Virus record (IMG/VR): IMGVR_UViG_3300012924_000013
Span: 1-43,601 of that record
Strand: one strand, 5' to 3'
DNA from: a virus
DNA: 43,601 bases
A program made the translations under genes and the position numbers. This document shows, one piece after another, positions 22,561-31,186 of the stretch (within the stretch, counting starts at the first letter, position 1; the number at the start of each line of letters is the position of its first letter). The notes under the pieces are model-generated. The model searched no databases and was not told the DNA's origin. It saw only the letters and a list, made by a program, of their open reading frames with translations.

Positions 22561-25131
22561 GTGGCTATTATAACCCATACTAAAGAACAACCTAATTACC
22601 TCCAATACCTAAATAACTACCCCAATCAAAGAGTTTCTGATAAAGTGAAACAATCTGATGATTGGGTGAAGAATACAATGGATTACTTTGAGAGTGAAGG
22701 ATTAAAACAATACTTCAGGAATAAGGAAACATTTGCAAAGAACTACAACCTAGTCAAAGGTATCCTCACCAGGGAAGATTTCTTTGAGGAGCCAGAGGTA
22801 AAATCATTGGTTGATACAATACTTGCCGGAGAAGAACTTCCTTCATATGTAAAACACTACCCTATACTGAACCCTCCTATCAATTCCATGGTAGGAGAAA
22901 TGTCTAAGCGTCCTGACAATGCTAAAGTAAAAGCAGTTGATAGTGATTCCCAAAGTCAGGAATTACAGTTTAAAACCGATATCCTTATACAATATGCAAC
23001 TCAGGTAATTAAGCAAATCAATATAAATAAAGCAGCTCAACAGGGGTTGGATATCAATTCTCCAGAGGTTATGGATCAAGTTGATCAATTAACTTCTCAA
23101 AAAGTACAGGAGGAAATAGATAATTATACATCAACAGCAGAAAAATGGGCCAATAAGATATTAGAATCTTGTAAGATAGATTTCAATATGAAAGAACTCT
23201 CAGAAGAAGGAATGAGAGATTTAACAATTGGCTCCAGGGAATTCTTCCACATTTTTGAAGATAATTCAAATCTTGGATTCAGTGTAGAGTGTGTAAACAC
23301 TAAAAAAGTATGGGGTCTAAAAGTTCAGGATAAAAAATATAGTAGGGATTGGTATGCAGGTGGAATAGTGGATGTGATGGAATTGTCAGAGATTATTCAC
23401 AAGTTTGATCTTACAGAAGAAGAGATAGATAATCTTGAAAATAAGGTAAAGGAAAATAATCTCATCTCCCCCAAAGAGTCCAATTTATTCAATGGTAAAA
23501 GTGGTTTAAGTTCAATTGACTATAATACTTATGACCCAACTGTAGTTAGGGAGAGGATGTTGGCAGAGGCTGACCTAATGGCAGATGGTCCTTCCATCGA
23601 TGACTTCTTAGGGACAAATAGTCGTACTTCAGCTCATGGATCGAAATTCACTGTAAATCAAAACTATTGGATTTCTAAAAAGAAAGTAGGTAAACTTACC
23701 TATGTAGGAGAAAATGATCAAATTCAATCTCTACTTGTTGATGAAAACTATAAAAAAATAGATACTCAGATATCTATTGAATGGACATGGGAAAACCAGT
23801 GGTATAAGGGGGTCAAAATTGGCCCAGAGGTATATAAAGTAGCCCCATTCTATCTCCTGGACTACTTACCTATAATTGGAGTAATTCATGAAATAAAGAA
23901 TGTCGATGAGGCAAGATCCCTTGTGGACTTAATGAAACCTCTCCAAGTTATCTATAACATCTGCTGGAACCAGATATTCAGACTACTAGAGAAGGAAATT
24001 GGTAATGTATTCTTGGGCTCATTGCGACATATCCCTACCGCAAAAGATGGAGATCCACAGGATTCTGAAGAAGTGTGGATGATGGAAGCCATGGAGAAAG
24101 GTATTCTTATGGTGGATGACTCTCCGGAGAACTTAAAAGCTCCTTCAGCATTTAATCAGTTCAAGAATATTGATTTAACTCGTTCTGCTGAAATTCAGTC
24201 AAGAGTCAATCTTGCAGTTCAGGTTAAGCTGGAATGTTGGGAATTAGTCGGCTTCTCTCAGCAACGACTGGGTAAAGTTCAGGCTACCGAGACAGCTACC
24301 TCTACAAATGCTGCCCTTGATGCGTCATATACTCAAACAGCTCCTTATTTCGTGCAACATGAGTATGTAATGAACCAAGTATATCAGGGTATTGTGGATG
24401 CAGCCCAGTATGTACAATCTCAAAATCCCCTGTCTACCCTATCTTATATAACGAATGAAGGTGAAAACTCTTTCATACAGGTAACTGGGGCAGAAATCCG
24501 TCTCCCTGATCTTAAAGTATTTGTTACCTCCCGTGCTGAAGATCAGAAATTCTTCCAGGATCTTAGAAATCTAAGTCAAAGTCTAGTTCAAAATGGAGCT
24601 ACTCCTTATGAAATAGCAGAAGTATATTCTACTAATTCTGTCAGGCAGATAAAGAAGATTTTAAAATCTGTTAAAGAAAAGAATGAGCAACTCCAGCAAC
24701 AAGATTATCAACTAAAAGAAGCTCAACTCCAGCAGCAGCAACAACAATTCATTGCCCAGCAACAAGCCCAATCTGCCGAAAAACAACAAGATATCTTTAA
24801 TGAAAATTATCAAAAACAATTAGACAGAATTTCAGCAGAACGCATCGCAGTTATTCAAACATCAAAAAATCAAGGCTCTAGTGTAAATGCCTCAACGCCA
24901 GTATTGGATATAACTTCTCTAAACTCATTAAATCAGCAAGAAATCAATGCAACTAATCAATATAACCTCCAAACACAAAAATTGGCTGCTGATCAAAAGA
25001 AACAAACAGAACAACATGCAACTGAAAGTGAGTATCTGAAAATAGAAAAAGAAAAATTAAAGTTAAAAGGTGAAGAAATAGCTTCTAAAGAAAGGATAGC
25101 CAAGGCCAACAAAAATAAATTTGATAAGTAG
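22561..25131 (+). CDS. Portal protein (856 aa)
   Basis: Begins with GTG six bases after the terminase stop. Size, position and layout fit a large phage portal, which forms the ring at the capsid vertex through which DNA passes and onto which the tail attaches. The N-terminal half is mixed alpha/beta and acidic. A central segment (YLPIIGVIHEIKNVDEARSLVD) precedes a helical stem region. From about residue 700 the protein is Gln-rich coiled coil, which could form the barrel or crown. I identify it mainly by context and length rather than by a catalytic motif. Confidence 0.85.
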   Translation: MAIITHTKEQPNYLQYLNNYPNQRVSDKVKQSDDWVKNTMDYFESEGLKQYFRNKETFAKNYNLVKGILTREDFFEEPEVKSLVDTILAGEELPSYVKHYPILNPPINSMVGEMSKRPDNAKVKAVDSDSQSQELQFKTDILIQYATQVIKQININKAAQQGLDINSPEVMDQVDQLTSQKVQEEIDNYTSTAEKWANKILESCKIDFNMKELSEEGMRDLTIGSREFFHIFEDNSNLGFSVECVNTKKVWGLKVQDKKYSRDWYAGGIVDVMELSEIIHKFDLTEEEIDNLENKVKENNLISPKESNLFNGKSGLSSIDYNTYDPTVVRERMLAEADLMADGPSIDDFLGTNSRTSAHGSKFTVNQNYWISKKKVGKLTYVGENDQIQSLLVDENYKKIDTQISIEWTWENQWYKGVKIGPEVYKVAPFYLLDYLPIIGVIHEIKNVDEARSLVDLMKPLQVIYNICWNQIFRLLEKEIGNVFLGSLRHIPTAKDGDPQDSEEVWMMEAMEKGILMVDDSPENLKAPSAFNQFKNIDLTRSAEIQSRVNLAVQVKLECWELVGFSQQRLGKVQATETATSTNAALDASYTQTAPYFVQHEYVMNQVYQGIVDAAQYVQSQNPLSTLSYITNEGENSFIQVTGAEIRLPDLKVFVTSRAEDQKFFQDLRNLSQSLVQNGATPYEIAEVYSTNSVRQIKKILKSVKEKNEQLQQQDYQLKEAQLQQQQQQFIAQQQAQSAEKQQDIFNENYQKQLDRISAERIAVIQTSKNQGSSVNASTPVLDITSLNSLNQQEINATNQYNLQTQKLAADQKKQTEQHATESEYLKIEKEKLKLKGEEIASKERIAKANKNKFDK

Positions 25132-25132
25132 T

Positions 25133-25990
25133 ATGTCTATTATTTATAAAACTACAAATCTAATAAATGGTAAAATTTATATTGGACAATCGGTTAGTAA
25201 TCATCAAAACTATTTAGGTAGTGGGGTAGCTTTAGAACTAGCTGTAAAAAAATATGGGAAACCTAATTTTTCAAAAGAAATTTTAGAAGAAGGAGATTTT
25301 TGTATAGAAAAGTTAAATGAGCTTGAAATACATTATATCGATATTTATAACAGTACTAATAAAAAAATTGGGTATAACATTTGCCGTGGTGGGGGAAACA
25401 ACTATCAAAACCACTCCAATAGAAAAAAAGAAAAACCGCGTCCCCCTATGAGCGAAGAGAGAAAACACGCTATCGCCACTGGTATAAAAAAATATTGGAG
25501 TAATTCGGTAACAAGAGAAAGAGAAAGTTTAAATAGAAGCATCAGACTCAAAGGAAGAAAAGTTTCTGAAGAAACTAGACAAAAAATATCCAAAAGTAAT
25601 AAAGGAAGAAAAGGAAGTCAAGAAAAAATACCAACATCTTTATATACAATAAAAGGAGAACAGCTATTAAATTTTGAAAGTATAGTGGAATGTGCTAGTT
25701 ATTTAAATGTCCACGACAGTAACATAGTAAATTGTATAAAAGGAAAGCATTCAAATTGTAAAGGCTATGTGATAGTTAAAAGAGGAGACCCTTTTAAATA
25801 TAATGAACCTGATCCCAGAAGTAGCGTAAAAATAGAAATGGTAGATCGAAGCGGAAATTTAATAACAAAGTTTAAATCGAAAAAAGAAGCCTATAATTAT
25901 TTAGGGGTTAGTAGTCATACTTTTGATAGATACCTAAGCGGTAAACGTACGAGATTTAATACAGACAATATTTTTAGATGTTCAGAATAA
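25133..25990 (+). CDS. GIY-YIG homing endonuclease (285 aa)
   Basis: I use the ATG at 25133 (MSIIYKTTNLINGKIYIGQS), just after the portal stop; the frame could start at 25121 inside it. The GIY-YIG core is intact: the two Tyr-containing strands, a Gly-Gln-Ser, and the catalytic Glu in NELEIHYIDIY. The C-terminal part carries NUMOD-type DNA-binding repeats: two copies of a SEE(R/T)+ helix with KGR motifs, and two later helix-turn-helix modules (IVECASYLNV and KKEAYNYLGVS). It is a free-standing selfish gene. Very AT-rich and Lys-rich codons set it apart from the virion genes. Confidence 0.93.
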   Translation: MSIIYKTTNLINGKIYIGQSVSNHQNYLGSGVALELAVKKYGKPNFSKEILEEGDFCIEKLNELEIHYIDIYNSTNKKIGYNICRGGGNNYQNHSNRKKEKPRPPMSEERKHAIATGIKKYWSNSVTRERESLNRSIRLKGRKVSEETRQKISKSNKGRKGSQEKIPTSLYTIKGEQLLNFESIVECASYLNVHDSNIVNCIKGKHSNCKGYVIVKRGDPFKYNEPDPRSSVKIEMVDRSGNLITKFKSKKEAYNYLGVSSHTFDRYLSGKRTRFNTDNIFRCSE

Positions 25991-25996
25991 AAACCA
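25989..25996 (+). promoter_or_regulatory. Partial leader motif copy, AAAAACCA
   Basis: Eight bases of the repeated leader motif, six bases before the ATG at 26003. Its flank (AATAAAAACCA) matches the copy before 16787. Confidence 0.4.
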
Positions 25997-26002
25997 TATT
26001 AT

Positions 26003-26320
26003 ATGTATTTAGAAGTAAAAGCTAAAAACCTAAAAGTAGACGAATCTAACATTGGTAAGTTATATGATGAAGTAGACTCTCCAGTATTTTTATGGGGACC
26101 ATTACACCTTAAACCAGAAGATATCAATCGGGTATGGGGTACTTCTAAAACTACTTCAGTTATACTCCTATATAGTGGAGAATTAATATTAGCCAAGGAG
26201 TACCATAGGGATTTAGTCAAAAAATTAGATGAATTAGAAAAGTTAGCAAGAGAACAAGGTGAAGAACCAGAAAGTCAATTAGAAGACCTGGAAGATGAAG
26301 ATTTGGAAGAAGAAGACTGA
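26003..26320 (+). CDS. Acidic-tailed virion-region protein (105 aa)
   Basis: The N-terminal 75 residues are beta-rich (LWGPLHLKPEDINRVWGTSKT). The C-terminus is a very acidic run of Glu and Asp. Before the homing endonuclease arrived it would have followed the portal gene directly. Possibly a head-assembly accessory protein; function unknown. Confidence 0.7.
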   Translation: MYLEVKAKNLKVDESNIGKLYDEVDSPVFLWGPLHLKPEDINRVWGTSKTTSVILLYSGELILAKEYHRDLVKKLDELEKLAREQGEEPESQLEDLEDEDLEEED

Positions 26321-26399
26321 GTTATCATCAATTAAATGAATGTAAATTTTCCCTTAGCTATATAATGGTTCATTTCTAATAAATTATATTAGTTTTTAC

Positions 26400-26430
26400 T
26401 TTGTAAAGTAATTAATTCACCATATCTTTG
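26400..26430 (+). promoter_or_regulatory. Bacteroidota-type promoter of the scaffold-capsid unit
   Basis: TTTG at 26400-26403 and TATCTTTG at 26423-26430 with a 19-base spacer. It lies in a 155-base gap before the scaffold-like gene, so the capsid genes can be transcribed separately from the portal. Confidence 0.8.
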
Positions 26431-26440
26431 ATATATCGTT

Positions 26441-26453
26441 TGAAAAACCAACC
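26441..26453 (+). promoter_or_regulatory. Leader motif copy, TGAAAAACCAACC
   Basis: Full 13-base motif, ten bases after the -7 box, so at the very 5' end of the expected transcript. It starts 35 bases before the ATG at 26476. Confidence 0.65.
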
Positions 26454-26475
26454 CCCTATTTAACCCCAAATACAT

Positions 26476-27720
26476 ATGGCAGAAAGAAGAGGTTTTGAAA
26501 CCACTAATGAACTCCCTCTCAATTTAGGTATAGAAGAAACAGAACTAATAGACTCTTCGGATCTTGATTCTTTTCTTTCTGATGCAGACCCCAAAGAAGT
26601 AACCCCCGTTAACCTTGAAAAAGAAGAGTCTCCTAAAGCATCAGAAAAGAAGGAATCCCCTAAAGTTAAATCCATGAAACAATCTCCTATTGAAGAAGAG
26701 GAAGAAGTTGATGTGGATTCATTTTTAGATGATGAGGAAGTTGAAGAAGAGGAAGAAAAACCTAAAGAAAAGAAATCTAAAGAAGAAGAGAAAAAAGACC
26801 CCGAAGAAACTCCTACCACAGAGGATGAATACAATCCCTTCTCAGAATTCGGTAAAGAACTCTATAGTTTAGGTGTCTTAGCAAAAGGTGAAAATGGAGA
26901 AGAACCTGAAATACTTACAGGTGAGCAATTACTTGAAGCAATCCAGGAAGAAAAGAGGAGTGGTGCATATCAGGTATTAGATAGTTACTTAGGTAGGTTT
27001 GGTGAAAAACACAAGAATTTCGTACTGGCTGTATTAGAAGGGGTAGCCCCAGAAGAATACTTTTCTGCATATAGTAAAATAGAAGCCTTTAGCAATTTAG
27101 ATATTACAGTAGAGGATAATCAGAAAGCAATTTTCAGAGAATTTTATAAAGGTCAAGGACTGAAGTCTGAAAAAATTGAAAAACTGCTTCAAAAATCTAT
27201 AGAAGACGGTGATTTAAAGGAAGACGCTACCGATTATCACCAGATACTTGTTGATAAAGAATCTAAATCCCTGGAAGACATTAAAGCTAAAAAAGCTCAG
27301 GAATTAGGTCAAAAAGAACAACAGAAAAGAGTTTACGAAAATAGTATCCGTACCATTCTTACAAATAAAATAAAGGAAAAGGAATTTGATGGTATCCCTG
27401 TAAATAATGATGTAGCTAATAACGCTTACGATTATCTCTACACTGAGAAATACCAACTGCCATCAGGAGAACTACTTACAGAATTTGATAGGTTTTTCTT
27501 GGACTTGAAACGTCCTGAAAATCATGAAATGAGAGTAAAAGTTGCTCTGTTGGCCTTGAACAACTTCAATTTAAGTGTTGTTAAACCCAGTATAATTACG
27601 AAAGAGACTAACGAATTGTTTGCTAATCTTCAGAAGAAAAGTAAAAAATCCCAATCCCCTGCTACAAAACAAACTGCTTCAACTCCTACAAAGAAGTTCC
27701 AGTTTACCCACCCCGAATAA
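26476..27720 (+). CDS. Scaffolding or capsid-assembly protein candidate (414 aa)
   Basis: Sits directly before the major capsid gene. The N-terminal 120 residues are low-complexity and highly charged (Glu, Lys, Ser, Pro; EEEEEVDVDSFLDDEEVEEE), then a helical region runs to about residue 390, and the C-terminus is basic (KSKKSQSPATKQTASTPTKK). Acidic N-terminus, helical core and basic capsid-binding tail are the usual build of phage scaffolds. No protease motif is visible. The assignment rests on composition and position. Confidence 0.75.
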   Translation: MAERRGFETTNELPLNLGIEETELIDSSDLDSFLSDADPKEVTPVNLEKEESPKASEKKESPKVKSMKQSPIEEEEEVDVDSFLDDEEVEEEEEKPKEKKSKEEEKKDPEETPTTEDEYNPFSEFGKELYSLGVLAKGENGEEPEILTGEQLLEAIQEEKRSGAYQVLDSYLGRFGEKHKNFVLAVLEGVAPEEYFSAYSKIEAFSNLDITVEDNQKAIFREFYKGQGLKSEKIEKLLQKSIEDGDLKEDATDYHQILVDKESKSLEDIKAKKAQELGQKEQQKRVYENSIRTILTNKIKEKEFDGIPVNNDVANNAYDYLYTEKYQLPSGELLTEFDRFFLDLKRPENHEMRVKVALLALNNFNLSVVKPSIITKETNELFANLQKKSKKSQSPATKQTASTPTKKFQFTHPE

Positions 27721-27754
27721 GAAAATAATTAAAAAATAAAATCTCTATACTAAA

Positions 27755-29305
27755 ATGGCTTTAAATACAATTGCCGGTTTTAATAATGGTTTTGTTGCCC
27801 GTAGAGTTTCCTCTATGGACAAACGTGTAGTCGGTAAACTGACCGATTCTAACCACTTGGAATCCCTTCATATGGAGTCCCCGACAAAATATGATAAAAA
27901 TGTAATATCTATATACACCCAGTCTTCTCTGTTCTCAAATGATTTGACGGATATGATTAATAAATCACGTCCTTTTTATCTCAAGAGCAACTCTGATTAC
28001 TGGAGCTGGGATGTAGATGTTCCGTTTGCATATCCTAAGATTATAGAGATCCCGGCAGAAACAGATAATCTAGCTAAACCTGGTATCGACGGTCAGGAAT
28101 TTTCTGTGGTGTTGGATACAGGCTATTTTGTAGCAAATGATGTAATTACCTCCCATAGGATATATTCCCAAGAATGGAAAGTAATTTCTGATCCTGCTCC
28201 ATATAATACTGGCTACTTGTATAAATTCACTCTGTTGTCAAACAACCCCAAAGTAGAATTTGTTCCAAAGCAGTGGTTATTGGTAGGTCTTGAACTGGAA
28301 AAAATTAACCACATGACTGGTGAGTTTGATAAGAAGTTGTCAAGCCTTGGTCCTCTTGGTGATAAAATCACATTGTTTGAAAGCCTCTCCGCTGGTTATG
28401 GTGTAGAACATACCGTAACTAAAGCAGCCATGGCTCGTACTTTAAAAGATGATAAAGGCCAACCTTTGGATCTCATTGTGTACATGGAAAATCGCAGGAA
28501 CGAACCTGGGAAGAAATATGACGGTCCTATTTTGTGGGAACCGTTTATCGAATCTCAGATGCGTAGAGAAATGCTCATGATGAGGAATAAGCGAAACATC
28601 TGGTCAAAAGGCGGTACTGCTAAAACCAATGGTAGCAAACAAGAAATTAAAAAGAATCCTAAAGGTATATATTATCAGATCCGTAACAACGGCCATCTGG
28701 TTCAGTATAATCGTGGACAGTTCTCTATAGCATTACTTCGTGATGTATTTGGTGATTTGTTCTATCGTAGGGTTCCTGCTGCCAAACGTAAAGTTAAAAT
28801 GTTTACCAATGAAGCTGGTATGGAAGTTTTCCGTACAGCAGCTAAAAATGATGCTCTGGCGCAAGGTCTGACTATCATTGCCGATGAACGCTTTATTAAA
28901 GGTGGTGGTCAGAGGATGATTCTGGATTGGGGCTTTGATGGTGTCGTAACCGCAGAAACTGGTAATATTGAAGTTGTCCATCTGATGGAACTCGATCTGC
29001 CGCAGTTGAACGGTGAATTTAGCCGCAACAAAAAATCCCCCCCGGTATTCTTAGTATTTAACGTTTCTCCTGATTCTGATGGTACTCTTACAGATAATAT
29101 CCGCGAAGTACGTCATGAAAAAGAAGCAAGTATGACTTGGGGTTATGTAGATGGTCGTATCCATCACTTAGGACATGCTGCATCAAAAGGTATGCAATCA
29201 GCTAACTCCGATCCTTGGTATAAAATCTGGATGGAAGATCGTTCTGACCTGTTTATCGAAGATTTGTCAACCGCAGTATTAATAGAGGAAATTCCTCAGT
29301 TATAA
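27755..29305 (+). CDS. Major capsid protein candidate (516 aa)
   Basis: Follows the scaffold-like gene and is followed by a terminator, as is usual for the most expressed phage gene. Codon use shifts to more CGT, GGT and CTG than in neighbours, which suggests high expression. The sequence has no enzyme motif. It contains repeated beta-rich stretches and long loops (HRIYSQEWKVISDPAPYNTG; RGQFSIALLRDVFGDLFYRR) compatible with a HK97-type shell protein. Size is right for a crAss-like major capsid protein. It would form the head lattice. The role is inferred from context. Confidence 0.85.
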   Translation: MALNTIAGFNNGFVARRVSSMDKRVVGKLTDSNHLESLHMESPTKYDKNVISIYTQSSLFSNDLTDMINKSRPFYLKSNSDYWSWDVDVPFAYPKIIEIPAETDNLAKPGIDGQEFSVVLDTGYFVANDVITSHRIYSQEWKVISDPAPYNTGYLYKFTLLSNNPKVEFVPKQWLLVGLELEKINHMTGEFDKKLSSLGPLGDKITLFESLSAGYGVEHTVTKAAMARTLKDDKGQPLDLIVYMENRRNEPGKKYDGPILWEPFIESQMRREMLMMRNKRNIWSKGGTAKTNGSKQEIKKNPKGIYYQIRNNGHLVQYNRGQFSIALLRDVFGDLFYRRVPAAKRKVKMFTNEAGMEVFRTAAKNDALAQGLTIIADERFIKGGGQRMILDWGFDGVVTAETGNIEVVHLMELDLPQLNGEFSRNKKSPPVFLVFNVSPDSDGTLTDNIREVRHEKEASMTWGYVDGRIHHLGHAASKGMQSANSDPWYKIWMEDRSDLFIEDLSTAVLIEEIPQL

Positions 29306-29404
29306 AATAAACAGAACTCATCACCGCTACCCGTAAGAACAGCGTCCCAGGATGAGGCATTTAAAATCCCTCCTAAAGGATTGAGTATCCTCAGTCGCCA
29401 GGAT

Positions 29405-29440
29405 CTTGGCAGATAATCACATCTTCTGCCAAGGTTTTCT
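29405..29440 (+). terminator. Terminator after the major capsid gene
   Basis: Perfect 9-base stem CTTGGCAGA/TCTGCCAAG followed by GTTTTCT. Probably partial, letting some transcription reach the connector genes. Confidence 0.7.
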
Positions 29441-29446
29441 GGAAAA

Positions 29447-29458
29447 TGAAAAACCAAC
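29447..29458 (+). promoter_or_regulatory. Leader motif copy, TGAAAAACCAAC
   Basis: Twelve-base copy directly after the capsid terminator. An apparent ATG at 29446 is part of it, which argues for the start at 29473. Confidence 0.6.
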
Positions 29459-29472
29459 AAACTAACTACATT

Positions 29473-30435
29473 ATGGGTAAACAAGGTAAAATAAGTATCC
29501 TGAAGAAAGAATACGCTGATCCGAAGAGTATTGAAGGCTCACTTGCAGCACTTGGTCGTCACAAATTTCCTATGACCGCAGATCGTATCGTTCCTTATAA
29601 AGAGAAAGATGGTAGTTATAGAACTGGTTTAGATGAAAACGCTTTATATATTAAGCGAATGAAACCAGAAGAACAAGTTATTGAGAAGGCAAGAGCAAAG
29701 GCAGAGAGAAAAAGATTGGAGGATGCTACTGGTTTAGACTTGGGTCCAAAATCTGACTACTATGTAAAAATGTTTGATGAGAACTTTGGAAATGCTAATA
29801 GGGCAATTATAGTAAGACTTCCAGGTAGTGATACAATATTTAATCTTGAAGATAACAGTGATGCTATCACATATGCATGGGTTAGTAGACATCCTTCAAT
29901 AGCCAGATCATTTGAACACTGGGAAAAAGGAGATGTTGAAGATCATAGAGTAAGGTTTTATGTAAATGACACCAATATCGAAGCTGAACTGGTTTATAAA
30001 AAGGAACATAAGATCAATAAAACCGTTCGTAAAATGGAAGATCTTGATCCTGAAAAGAAACGTAAAGTAGCTCGTTTGTTAGGTCTGCCAGTATCAGACA
30101 ATACATCTGAAATTGTTATCTACAACGAATTAAATAAGTACATAAAAACTGGAGAAGTGCAATTTGGTGAACATAAAGGAAGCGATTCTATTACAATGTT
30201 CGAACTCTTTGCTGACATGCAAAATGAAAATTTGAGTCTCCATGATCTCGCTCATCAGTTACTTACACATTCTGTATACCGCAGGAAACAAGGTGGTAGA
30301 ATTTATGACGGTGAAGTAAAAGTATTTGACTCTCTGGAAAAACTTATTGAATTCCTTGCAATTCCTGAAAACTCAGAAGACTTGTTTGCCCTAAAAGAAA
30401 GATTGAAAGCTAAGAAATCAATATTACAAGACTAA
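29473..30435 (+). CDS. Virion or head-completion protein of unknown role (320 aa)
   Basis: Start placed at ATG 29473 (MGKQGKISILKKEY), 15 bases after the leader motif. The product is charged and alpha/beta, with a helical, Arg-rich stretch near residue 80 (KARAKAERKRLEDATGL), an acidic centre and a Lys-rich C-terminus. Position between capsid and connector suggests a head-associated or internal protein. Its stop overlaps the next start (TAATG). Confidence 0.75.
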   Translation: MGKQGKISILKKEYADPKSIEGSLAALGRHKFPMTADRIVPYKEKDGSYRTGLDENALYIKRMKPEEQVIEKARAKAERKRLEDATGLDLGPKSDYYVKMFDENFGNANRAIIVRLPGSDTIFNLEDNSDAITYAWVSRHPSIARSFEHWEKGDVEDHRVRFYVNDTNIEAELVYKKEHKINKTVRKMEDLDPEKKRKVARLLGLPVSDNTSEIVIYNELNKYIKTGEVQFGEHKGSDSITMFELFADMQNENLSLHDLAHQLLTHSVYRRKQGGRIYDGEVKVFDSLEKLIEFLAIPENSEDLFALKERLKAKKSILQD

Positions 30436-31157
30436 TGATCCCTGCTGAGAGGCTTTATTATAAAACAACGATGAGGTTTAATAACCTAGCCTCCAATGTC
30501 CACCAAGATATTCCAAGAACAGATTGGGCCTTGGCAGCAAATGAAGCACAAATAAAACTTGTAAAAAAGAAGATTGGATTAAATAATAACTACGGATTAG
30601 GTTATGACGGCTTCAGAAAGAGATATGAAGATTTGCAGGGTTTAGTGGTTCCTCATATTAAAGTATCTCTTTCAGATGACAAAACATTAAATAATAGATG
30701 GTCAAGTAGTGAAAAAACTACCGAACTCACCCCAGAATATTTAATGTACAGTGACATCTACATCACAGCAACGAAAGAAAAATGTGTTGATAGAGTGTTA
30801 ACTGTAAATGTAATTAAACACGCTGACCTCCCAGTTCTCTTAAAAAATACCCACTACACCCCATCATTCGAGTATCAGGAAACATTAGGAACTATCTCAA
30901 ATAATAAGTTTGAAGTTTATACTGACAGTTCCTTTACCCCCCAAGATTTATATATCTCCTACATAAAGTATCCTACAAAGATTGATATAGAAGGTTATAC
31001 AGATTTTGATGGTAATGAATCTAAAAATCAGGATTGTGAACTCCCTGAATTTCTTGAAGATGAACTACTCGATTTGATTACAATGGAATTAGGTATGGAT
31101 ACTGAAAATTACAATGCCATACAAAACTCCCAAATAAGATCACAAACTAACGAATAA
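30435..31157 (+). CDS. Head-tail connector (ring) protein candidate (240 aa)
   Basis: Opens MIPAERLYYKTTMRFNNLAS, a helical portal-adjacent style start, and ends in a helical LPEFLEDELLDLITMELGMDTEN segment. This helix, strand, helix pattern and its position after the capsid genes fit the adaptor proteins that sit under the portal in short-tailed phages, including the ring proteins of crAss-like phages. The assignment is by pattern and order, not by a diagnostic motif. Confidence 0.7.
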   Translation: MIPAERLYYKTTMRFNNLASNVHQDIPRTDWALAANEAQIKLVKKKIGLNNNYGLGYDGFRKRYEDLQGLVVPHIKVSLSDDKTLNNRWSSSEKTTELTPEYLMYSDIYITATKEKCVDRVLTVNVIKHADLPVLLKNTHYTPSFEYQETLGTISNNKFEVYTDSSFTPQDLYISYIKYPTKIDIEGYTDFDGNESKNQDCELPEFLEDELLDLITMELGMDTENYNAIQNSQIRSQTNE

Positions 31158-31186
31158 TATAAAACTAACTTAAATCTAAGAATAAA

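Noticed and set aside
26460-26834. Leftward Ser-rich open frame
   Set aside because: It is the reverse complement of the acidic Glu/Lys-rich start of the scaffold-like gene, which naturally yields Ser-rich shadows.
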